This document shows positions 13,039-18,778 of a stretch of DNA of 20,256 nucleotides, piece after piece (the first letter of the stretch is position 1; each line of letters opens with the position of its first letter). This stretch comes from JACVRW01 sp034664005. GTDB lineage: Bacteria > Actinomycetota > Thermoleophilia > Solirubrobacterales > Thermoleophilaceae. The translations under genes were made by a program, and so were the position numbers. Below the pieces are notes generated by a model. That model had not been told where the DNA came from and ran no database searches. It worked only from the letters and a program-made list of their open reading frames with translations. Location of the stretch: assembly GCA_034664005.1 (NCBI GenBank), contig JAXDIL010000106.1, positions 1 to 20,256 on the forward strand, read 5' to 3'.

Positions 13039-14225
13039 CAGAGCGACACCAGCAATCCGGTTGCGTACATGACGACGAGTCCGGTGAGAAGACCGCCGAC
13101 GGCGAGCGGATGCAGCAGCCGCCCCGCGCTGTCGCGGACCTGGGGCGCGATCTGCACGACCACCTGGGCGATCGCACCGGCGCCCACGCCGAACATGAGC
13201 GCCGCCAGGCCGGGATGGAAGGCGGAGGCGCCGATCCAGGCGCCGAGGATCGCTGGCGCGCCCGCGATGAGGCCGAGCAGCGCGAGCCGCCGCACGCGCG
13301 CGGCCGGGTCGCGTGCGACCGGAGCCACGATCGCGAGGCCCTCGGTGGTGTTGTGGAGCGCGAACCCGACGACCAGCGTCGCGCCCAGCGCGAGCGACCC
13401 GACCGCGTAGGCCGACCCGATCGCAAGTCCCTCGCCGAGGTTGTGAAGCCCGATGCCGATGGCGACGAGAAGCGCGGCGCGGTAGCCGAGGTTGGCGGTG
13501 CTCTGGCTCCCGTGGCGCCCGCGCAGCCAGCCGTCGACGCCCGCCAGCGCCAGGAAGGCGCCTGCGGCGCCCAGCCAGACGAGCGCCGCGCCTCCGAACG
13601 CCTCCGCTCCCGTGGCGGCGATCGCCGTGCCCTCGAGCAGTGCGTCGACCGCGAGGAAGGCGAGCAGGCCGATCGTGAACGCGAGCAGGAAGCGGACCCA
13701 GCGGGTGTCGACCCCGCGCAGCCATGGCAGCCAGAGCATCCCGATCGCGACAGGGATCACCCCCACGTACAGCCCGATCAGCGCCATCAGCCCGTAGAAG
13801 CCCACGTCCGCGCCGGGCGTCTCCGTGGCCGCGGTGATCGTGTGGTCGATCGTCACCCCGGTGTCGGTCAGCAGCCTGACCGCGTAGTCCTCGCCCTCGA
13901 TCCAGGGGTAGCTCACGTCGATCTCGGACCCGCCGAGCCGGCCGATCTCCGCCTTCGACTGCGTGAACTCCGCAAAGCCGTCGTTCACGATCACCTGGCG
14001 CACCCGCACGGTGTCCGGGCCCTCGTTCCGCACGTGCAGCCGGATCTCGCCCGGTTTCAGGACGGTGCGCTCGACGGCCAGCTTCTCCTGCGGAACTCCG
14101 ATCCGGTCGAGGCCGGGCGCATCGAGCGCCACGAACAGGCCGATCACAGCTGCAAGCACCGCCAGCGGCGCGACCCCGGCAAGCCACGGTGGCCGCCGCG
14201 TGGACCGAGCGGTGGCCGCCTCCAT
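13038..14225 (-). CDS. ZIP-family metal transporter with N-terminal extracytoplasmic beta domain
   Basis: 395 residues from ATG 14225. The C-terminal part (about 142-395) is a ZIP (ZRT/IRT-like) permease: both metal-site helices carry the signature, HNLGEG (261-266) and HNTTEG (291-296), here without the usual Pro. Unusually, it is preceded by one membrane helix (14-34) and about 105 residues (35-140) that should lie outside the membrane: LKPGEIRLHVRNEGPDTVRV, GGSEIDVSYPWIEGEDYAV and LTDTGVTIDHTI look like a cupredoxin/Ig-like beta sandwich. It has only two His (H64, H128) and no Cys, so it is not a classical copper site. ZIPs move Zn, Fe or Mn into the cytoplasm. The start overlaps the multicopper oxidase stop and the stop overlaps the regulator start (both TGATG), so the three are one translation unit. 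Substrate likely Mn or Fe, inferred from neighbours. Confidence 0.9.
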   Translation of the reverse strand: MEAATARSTRRPPWLAGVAPLAVLAAVIGLFVALDAPGLDRIGVPQEKLAVERTVLKPGEIRLHVRNEGPDTVRVRQVIVNDGFAEFTQSKAEIGRLGGSEIDVSYPWIEGEDYAVRLLTDTGVTIDHTITAATETPGADVGFYGLMALIGLYVGVIPVAIGMLWLPWLRGVDTRWVRFLLAFTIGLLAFLAVDALLEGTAIAATGAEAFGGAALVWLGAAGAFLALAGVDGWLRGRHGSQSTANLGYRAALLVAIGIGLHNLGEGLAIGSAYAVGSLALGATLVVGFALHNTTEGLAIVAPVARDPAARVRRLALLGLIAGAPAILGAWIGASAFHPGLAALMFGVGAGAIAQVVVQIAPQVRDSAGRLLHPLAVGGLLTGLVVMYATGLLVSL

Positions 14226-15274
14226 CAGTCCGTGACCTCGAAGAAGCCCATCCAGCCGAGTTCGGCGAACTCGCTCACGTGGGCGTGGAACATGTACTTG
14301 CCGGTGTAGGGGAAGCGGAGCTCGAGGATGCCGCGCTCGCCCTGGCCCTGGATCACCGTGTCGGTGAAGTCGCGTGGCTCGAGGCGCGTGCCCGTGGGGT
14401 AGTAGTCGAAGAAGTTGGCGTGCACGTGGAACGAGTTCAGGAGGTCGAACTCGAGCGCGTTCACGAGGTAGATCCGCACCAGCTCGCCGCGCTTCACCTG
14501 GACGGGACGGTGCATGTAGTCGAACGCCACGGTGTTGACCGCGTAGATCTCGTTGGAGCGGTCGAAGTTCGTGTCGAACCCGTTCATGACCATCACGAGC
14601 TCGTCGGCGGGCGGGCGGCCCTCCTTCGGGTCGATGATGAACGCGCCGTAGAGCCCCTTCGCGATGTGGTCCGCGAGCGGCATCGTGTGGCAGTGGTAGA
14701 GGTGGAGCCCGAACGGTGTGGCGTCGAACTCGTAGGTCGTCGAGTCGCCGGGAGCGATGTTGCCCGCGCCCACGCCCGGGATCCCGTCCATGCCCGACGT
14801 GTGAATGCCGTGGAAGTGGATCGTGTGCGGGTGCTGGGCGCCGTTCGTGAAGTGGATGCGCAGGCGCTCTCCCTCGCGGGCGCGGAGGGTGGGCCCCGGC
14901 ACGCGGCCGTTGTAGGCCCACGCGTTGTACTTCACGCCCGGCGCCACCTCGATCGTCTTCTCCTGGGCGAGCAGCGTCCACTCGCGCACCCCGTTGACGA
15001 CCCGGCCCTCGTCGAAGTCGCGGAGGATCTCCTGCGGGTCGAAGCCGTTGGTGCGCGGGTCGACCGTCCCCACGGTCCCCGCGTGCGCCGGGTGCATCGG
15101 GCCCGGCTGCGTGTCGTGCCCGCCCCCGTGGCCGTCCTGGGCGAACGCGTCGTCCACCGCGTTGTGGAGGCCGTGGTGCGGGATGGCCTGATGGAGCGCC
15201 GGCAACGCCGCTCCAGCGACCGCCGCGCCCCCGAGCAGCCTGCGCCGCGAAAGTTTGCCCTGCCCAATCTTCAT
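14225..15274 (-). CDS. Two-domain multicopper oxidase (laccase/ferroxidase-like), Tat-exported
   Basis: 349 residues. A twin-arginine signal (SRRRLLGG, 9-16) sends the folded enzyme out. Residues 28-64 hold eight His, a probable metal-binding leader. Two cupredoxin domains follow. Domain 1: HPHTIHFHG (148-156) and LYHCHTMPLADHIAKGLYG; domain 2: FHVHANFF and FHAHVSEF. Aligned with NirK, type 1 ligands are H150, C195, H203 with Leu208 where NirK has Met, suggesting a higher potential. Eight His (153, 155, 194, 196, 283, 285, 330, 332) make the trinuclear site, so this is an O2-reducing oxidase with its type 1 site in domain 1 only, not a nitrite reductase. Two-domain enzymes act as trimers. Substrate could be Mn(II), Fe(II), Cu(I) or phenols; the coupled ZIP and MntR-like genes favour a metal. 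Confidence 0.93.
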   Translation of the reverse strand: MKIGQGKLSRRRLLGGAAVAGAALPALHQAIPHHGLHNAVDDAFAQDGHGGGHDTQPGPMHPAHAGTVGTVDPRTNGFDPQEILRDFDEGRVVNGVREWTLLAQEKTIEVAPGVKYNAWAYNGRVPGPTLRAREGERLRIHFTNGAQHPHTIHFHGIHTSGMDGIPGVGAGNIAPGDSTTYEFDATPFGLHLYHCHTMPLADHIAKGLYGAFIIDPKEGRPPADELVMVMNGFDTNFDRSNEIYAVNTVAFDYMHRPVQVKRGELVRIYLVNALEFDLLNSFHVHANFFDYYPTGTRLEPRDFTDTVIQGQGERGILELRFPYTGKYMFHAHVSEFAELGWMGFFEVTD

Positions 15275-15292
15275 CTTTAGCCTTGCCTAAAA
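15275..15292. promoter_or_regulatory. Candidate DtxR/MntR operator at the multicopper oxidase promoter
   Basis: Minus strand TTTTAG-N6-CTAAAG (spacer GCAAGG), an 18-bp imperfect palindrome with five perfect inner bases per arm. It lies between the -10 box and the ATG of the multicopper oxidase, covering the expected transcription start, and the same 22-bp gap holds the ygfZ start region. The arms resemble DtxR-family boxes (TTAGG/CCTAA halves). As I recall, a TTTTAG-N6-CTAAAA palindrome was reported for a Deinococcus Mn-sensing DtxR homologue. The regulator encoded two genes downstream is the obvious candidate to bind here. Confidence 0.5.
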
Positions 15293-15319
15293 GTATCATG
15301 GGTGACGTGATCGCCACAA
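15292..15319 (-). promoter_or_regulatory. Promoter of the multicopper oxidase-ZIP-regulator operon
   Basis: On the minus strand -35 TTGTGG (15319 to 15314), 16-bp spacer, -10 GATACT (15297 to 15292). Transcription would start near 15285, inside the palindrome, leaving a leader of about 10 nt before the ATG at 15274. The -35 lies within the 5' coding part of the divergent ygfZ gene. Confidence 0.45.
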
Positions 15320-16203
15320 GCGACTACGAGCTCGTCACCGAGGCGGTCGGTCTGGTCGACCGTTCCGACCGTGCGAAGTTCCTCGTGCGCGGCGGCGAGG
15401 CCGCCGATTTCCTTCAGGGGCAGGTGTCTAACGACGTCGAGGCGCTCGAGCCCGGCCGGGGCTGTTACGCCACCGTCCTGACCCACAAGGGGAAGCTCCG
15501 CACGGACCTGCGCGTCCTCCGCGGCGACGACTGGTTCTGGCTCGACACCGAGGCGATCGGCCACGCGGTGCTCGCCCACATGCTGCGCACCTACTCGCTT
15601 GGCAGGGACGTCCAGTTCGAGGACGTGACCGAGTCGCGCGCACTGCTGTCGCTGGTGGGTCCGGCCGCGCGCGAGCGGCTCGACGCGGCGCCGCCGGACG
15701 ACGAGAACGCGTTCGTGACCGGCGAGCAGGGGATCTACGTGGCGACGCTCCTCGGCGTGGACGTGATCTGCGACCCGGGCACCGAGCTCGACGTCGAGGC
15801 CGTCTCGGATGAGGCGGCCGAGTGCGTCCGTATCGAGGCCGGCCGGCCGCGGCTCGGGTACGACATGGACGCCGAGACGATGCCGCAGGAGGCCGGTATC
15901 AACGACCGCGCCGTGAGCTTCACGAAGGGCTGCTACGTGGGCCAGGAGACTGTCGCCCGGCTCCACTACAAGGGGAAGCCGAACCGGCACCTGCGCGGTC
16001 TTCGGCTGTCCGCGCCGGCCGAGCGCGGGACCGAGATCGCGTTCGACGAAAAGATCGTCGGCAGGCTCGGTTCCACCTGCGTCTCCCCCAGGCTTGGCCC
16101 GGTTGGCCTGGCCCTCGTCCGGCGCGAGGCCGAGCTGGGTGCGACGGTCGACGTCGGGGGCGTGCCCGCCGAGGTCGTCGAGCTGCCGTTCGCGTCGCGC
16201 TGA
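15298..16203 (+). CDS. ygfZ: YgfZ/GcvT-like folate-binding protein (Fe-S cluster assembly)
   Basis: 301 residues from ATG 15298. KGCYVGQETVARLHYKG (210-226) is the YgfZ signature with its conserved Cys212. The N-terminal GcvT-like fold (FLVRGGEAADFLQGQVSND, then ATVLTHKGKLRTDLRV) and the C-terminal barrel are present. YgfZ/CAF17 proteins support maturation or repair of some [4Fe-4S] enzymes, using folate; they are not glycine-cleavage T-proteins despite the shared fold. A TTG at 15283 would add five residues but lies within the operator palindrome; ATG was chosen. It is divergent from the metal operon with 23 bp between the starts and the palindrome in the middle, so iron/manganese status might affect both. 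The next gene is 41 bp downstream. Confidence 0.9.
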   Translation: MGDVIATSDYELVTEAVGLVDRSDRAKFLVRGGEAADFLQGQVSNDVEALEPGRGCYATVLTHKGKLRTDLRVLRGDDWFWLDTEAIGHAVLAHMLRTYSLGRDVQFEDVTESRALLSLVGPAARERLDAAPPDDENAFVTGEQGIYVATLLGVDVICDPGTELDVEAVSDEAAECVRIEAGRPRLGYDMDAETMPQEAGINDRAVSFTKGCYVGQETVARLHYKGKPNRHLRGLRLSAPAERGTEIAFDEKIVGRLGSTCVSPRLGPVGLALVRREAELGATVDVGGVPAEVVELPFASR

Positions 16204-16230
16204 CCGGCGCCTCGCGCGGCCGGGTTCGGT

Positions 16231-16236
16231 TAAGTT
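16231..16236 (+). promoter_or_regulatory. Candidate -10 box TAAGTT for the small lipoprotein gene
   Basis: TAAGTT ends 8 nt before the GTG at 16245; there is no Shine-Dalgarno site. It lies in the 41-bp gap after ygfZ, so the lipoprotein probably has its own, near-leaderless transcript. Confidence 0.38.
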
Positions 16237-16244
16237 CCACTCCC

Positions 16245-16664
16245 GTGGGGACGAGGGTTCAAGCCTGTGCCGGGCTGGCGATCGCCGCAGTGCTCGTGGC
16301 CGGTTGCGGCGGCGAGGACTTCAAGAACGAGCCGCGCGAGCCCGTGCGCGAGGCGCTCACCGGTGTTATCCAGGACGACGAGCTCACGGTCTCGCCCGCG
16401 AAGGTCGGCGCGGGGCCCGTCGAGATCACGATCTCGAACCAGACCGACGCGGCGCACTCGATCACGCTCGAGGGTGAGTCGATCATCGAGCGCCAGGGCC
16501 CGGTGGCGCCCGGCGACACCGCCACCATCCAGAAGACGCTCGAGCCTGGGAGCTACACGGTGAAGGCGGGCTCGGAGAAGGCGGTCCGGCGGGAGATACG
16601 CCCCGCGGTCCTGAGCATCGGCAAGAAGCGCAAAGACTCGAACAACGAGTTGCTGCTGCCCTAG
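16245..16664 (+). CDS. Small lipoprotein with cupredoxin-like domain lacking a copper site
   Basis: 139 residues from GTG 16245. Signal peptide with lipobox LVAGC (Cys21), so membrane-anchored outside the cell. After a charged linker comes a beta-sandwich pattern typical of cupredoxin-like domains: DELTVSPAKVGAGPVEITIS, NQTDAAHSITLEG, PGDTATIQKTLEPGSYTVK. The first His of a blue-copper site has a counterpart (H71), but the later Cys-His-Met cluster is absent, so copper binding is unlikely. The tail is basic (GKKRKDSNN). Function unknown; family resemblance is by pattern only. The domain looks broadly like the ectodomain of the ZIP protein. The TAG stop shares CTAG (16661-16664) with the stop of the opposite gene. 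Confidence 0.8.
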   Translation: MGTRVQACAGLAIAAVLVAGCGGEDFKNEPREPVREALTGVIQDDELTVSPAKVGAGPVEITISNQTDAAHSITLEGESIIERQGPVAPGDTATIQKTLEPGSYTVKAGSEKAVRREIRPAVLSIGKKRKDSNNELLLP

Positions 16665-17977
16665 AGCTCGAGCTGGTCGTCCGGCGGCGCGGGCGCGTCG
16701 TCGGCAGCGGGCCTGACGAGCGCGTCGATCTCCTGCATCAGCCCGCGCACGCGCGCTGACATCTCCGCCACCAGTCCGTAGGCGTTGTCGATGCTGGTCT
16801 TCGCCCCGGTGAGCTGCTGCTTGACCTTGCGCTCCTCCTCCAGGGCCGCAAGCGCCCGCTCCGCGGCAGCGCTCACGGCGGCGCCGTCGATGCCCTCGGA
16901 GCCCGACCGCTTCATCAGTGCCCGGGCTCGTGCGAGCCGGTAGGCGAGCTCAAGTGCGAGCGGCGTGGCGGGGTCGAACGTCACCAGCAGCTTGTCGCCG
17001 TTGTACTCGCGCAGCGGCTCCATCTTGGCCGGAACCTTGTCGTCGCTCGGCACGACCATGACCGCGAAGTCGGCGCTCCGCTCAGCGATGGCGTCGTCGA
17101 GCTCCTTCATCGCCTTCACGCCGGACAGGCGCTGCCGGTCCTTGGCCTCGAACACGATGCGGCCACGAGCGGGCCCGTTGCAGGCGTCGATTGCCACGAC
17201 GACGTCGCCGACCTTGCCGGTGGCCTCCTTGAAGTCCCCGACGGCCTCGGCCACGTCGCCCTGCGTGAGCGCGATCGCGTCGACCGCGTCGGCCACGGCC
17301 TCCTCGAACGTGCGCCCCTTCGCGCTGCCGCGCTCGCGCTCGGCGTCGACCTCCTCGAGCTTCTCCTTCTCCAGCCGCAGCGCCTGAAGCTGCTTCTCGA
17401 GCTCGGCCATCTGGCGCAGCATCTGCTGCTGCGTCTCGTGCTGACGCTCCTCGGCGGCCTTGAGGACGCGGATCGTTCCGGCCTTGAAGTCGGCCAGCGG
17501 GTTCGAGCCGTCGGCCGACGAGAACTGCTTCATCAGGTCCTCGCGCGAGCGCGTCATCGCCTCCTGCACGAGCTCGCGGACGCGGTTCTGGACCGACGCC
17601 GTGCTGCCGTCCGAGAACAGCTTCTCGAGCTCGCGCGAGAGCTGCCCGTTCTCCGGGCCGAAGACCTGCTCGACGCGCTCGTTGAAGTATTCGGCCACCT
17701 CGCGCGCCCGGTTCGTGAACTGCGAGTTGAGATCCGTGGCGGCCTTCTCGAACTCGGTCTTGACGAACTCGGCGTTCGCGCCGGCCTGCTCGCGGTCGAG
17801 CACGCGCGCGCCGATCTCGACGGCGTCGCGGACCGTCTTGACCGGATCGTCGCCCTGTTCCTCGCGCGTGCGCACGAGGCGCACGGCGCACTCGTCGTCG
17901 ACGACGAGCCCGTCGATCGTCACGCGATCGCCGATCACGCGGACGTGTGGCTGCCTGAGTGGAGTCGCTGCTTCCAT
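16661..17977 (-). CDS. Coiled-coil protein with PD-(D/E)XK nuclease-like core (RmuC/DUF2130-like architecture)
   Basis: 438 residues from ATG 17977; soluble, highly charged. Residues about 62-150 are helical, 174-216 a strong coiled coil (RQMAELEKQLQALRLEKEKL), and 372-420 a second coil. Between the coils lies an alpha/beta block: GRTFEEAV (221-228), KVGDVVVAID (255-264), RIVFEAKDR (273-281), DFAVMVVPSDDKVP. The order Glu225/226, Asp258, then Glu277-x-Lys279 is that of the PD-(D/E)XK nuclease fold, and coiled coil plus this core recalls RmuC and DUF2130 proteins. I did not recognise a named family, and nuclease activity is inferred from the motif pattern only. It ends in an acidic, Pro-rich tail. 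The gene is 42 bp downstream of the GST-like gene and shares its stop bases with the lipoprotein gene. Confidence 0.78.
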   Translation of the reverse strand: MEAATPLRQPHVRVIGDRVTIDGLVVDDECAVRLVRTREEQGDDPVKTVRDAVEIGARVLDREQAGANAEFVKTEFEKAATDLNSQFTNRAREVAEYFNERVEQVFGPENGQLSRELEKLFSDGSTASVQNRVRELVQEAMTRSREDLMKQFSSADGSNPLADFKAGTIRVLKAAEERQHETQQQMLRQMAELEKQLQALRLEKEKLEEVDAERERGSAKGRTFEEAVADAVDAIALTQGDVAEAVGDFKEATGKVGDVVVAIDACNGPARGRIVFEAKDRQRLSGVKAMKELDDAIAERSADFAVMVVPSDDKVPAKMEPLREYNGDKLLVTFDPATPLALELAYRLARARALMKRSGSEGIDGAAVSAAAERALAALEEERKVKQQLTGAKTSIDNAYGLVAEMSARVRGLMQEIDALVRPAADDAPAPPDDQLEL

Positions 17978-17988
17978 GTGGACTGACG

Positions 17989-17994
17989 AGCGTA
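17989..17994 (-). promoter_or_regulatory. Candidate -10 box TACGCT for the coiled-coil gene
   Basis: On the minus strand TACGCT ends 11 nt before the ATG at 17977, in the 42-bp gap after the GST-like gene. No clear -35 is seen. Confidence 0.25.
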
Positions 17995-18019
17995 CGCCGA
18001 GGTCCCGACGGAACGGCTG

Positions 18020-18736
18020 TCAGGCTGCGAAGACGCTCGGCATGTGGCCCGGCTGGTGCTTCACCAGCTCGCGCGCGAGCCGCTCCGCGGGGCGGCCCTC
18101 CATCATGGGCCGCACGTCCTCCATGGTCATCAGCAGGCTGACGCTGGTGCCGATCTGGAAGTCGGCCGCGTTGCGCTCCGGCCCGCCGATCACGCCCTGC
18201 TCGATCAGCTCGTCCACGCGGTCGATCAGCCCGGGCAGCGCCGCCAGGTCGCGCCGGACGTTCTCGTCGGTGGCGTGGTTGAAGCGGCGCGCCGCCGCCG
18301 AGATCGGGGGCGCGGTCAGCGCGGCGAGCCGTGTCGGGATGCCGAGCTTGGCGCCCTCGAGGTAGCTCGCCACGCTCGAGCGATCGCGCCCCAGCGCGTT
18401 CCAGATCAGGCGGCGCGGGACCGGCTGGAGCACCTCGTCGCCCCACGCCTGCGCCTCCACGACCGCGGCGCGCGCGGCGGGATCGGCCGGGAACAGCGGC
18501 GGCGACGGCACGAGCGCCTCCAGCGCGAGCGCGATCTCGCCCGTGCCCTGCACCTTCGCCCCGTCGAGCCTCAGCGCGGGCACGGTCTTCCGGGGGAAGC
18601 CGAGCGCCCTCACAAGCCCCCGGTGCGCGGCCGTGACGAGGTCGATGCGGCGGTAGTCCACGCCCTTGTGCTGGAGCATCAGCTCAGCCGCGAGGGACGG
18701 GTGCGAGGCCGGAACGCCGAAGAGTGTCGCGCGCAC
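18020..18736 (-). CDS. Glutathione S-transferase-like protein
   Basis: 238 residues from GTG 18736. The first 75 residues read as a thioredoxin-like GST N-terminal domain: ATLFGVPASHPSLAAELMLQHKGVDYRRIDLV, then VPALRLDGAKVQGTGEIALALE with the cis-Pro of VPAL and the residues that normally contact the gamma-glutamyl group. The rest is all-helical, as a GST C-terminal domain. The usual catalytic Tyr/Ser/Cys near residue 10 is not clear (ASHPS). Actinobacteria mostly use mycothiol, so the thiol partner and reaction are unknown. It is divergent from ccr (42 bp). TAGGAT 6 nt upstream of the start may be its -10 box. The family call rests on the N-terminal pattern. Confidence 0.8.
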   Translation of the reverse strand: MRATLFGVPASHPSLAAELMLQHKGVDYRRIDLVTAAHRGLVRALGFPRKTVPALRLDGAKVQGTGEIALALEALVPSPPLFPADPAARAAVVEAQAWGDEVLQPVPRRLIWNALGRDRSSVASYLEGAKLGIPTRLAALTAPPISAAARRFNHATDENVRRDLAALPGLIDRVDELIEQGVIGGPERNAADFQIGTSVSLLMTMEDVRPMMEGRPAERLARELVKHQPGHMPSVFAA

Positions 18737-18742
18737 GTGCCG

Positions 18743-18748
18743 ATCCTA
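18743..18748 (-). promoter_or_regulatory. Candidate -10 box TAGGAT for the GST-like gene
   Basis: On the minus strand TAGGAT ends 6 nt before the GTG at 18736, matching the spacing of leaderless actinobacterial promoters. No Shine-Dalgarno site fits between. Confidence 0.35.
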
Positions 18749-18762
18749 CGGGCTCCACTCGG

Positions 18763-18768
18763 TAATCT
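18763..18768 (+). promoter_or_regulatory. Candidate -10 box TAATCT for ccr
   Basis: TAATCT ends 10 nt before the ATG at 18779. It lies in the 42-bp gap shared with the divergent GST-like gene; the two -10 boxes are 14 bp apart and face away from each other. Confidence 0.35.
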
Positions 18769-18778
18769 GCCGCCCCTC

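Noticed and set aside
14225..15274. Copper nitrite reductase (NirK) as identity of the multicopper oxidase
   Set aside because: It has HCH instead of HCA and an HxH pair in each of four places, i.e. a full trinuclear cluster, and lacks the axial Met of NirK.
14189..15280. 363-residue plus-strand frame opposite the multicopper oxidase
   Set aside because: Antisense shadow rich in Val, Glu, Arg and His; no motif.
14226..15317. 759-residue minus-strand frame joining upstream sequence to the ZIP protein, which could look like a giant fusion
   Set aside because: The upstream part is an out-of-frame reading of the multicopper oxidase gene (Arg/Pro/Gly-rich). The oxidase is fully coded in another frame and the ZIP starts at the overlapping TGATG.
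15298..16203. Glycine-cleavage T-protein (gcvT) as identity of the folate-binding protein
   Set aside because: The KGCYVGQE signature is that of YgfZ/CAF17, and no other glycine-cleavage gene is nearby.
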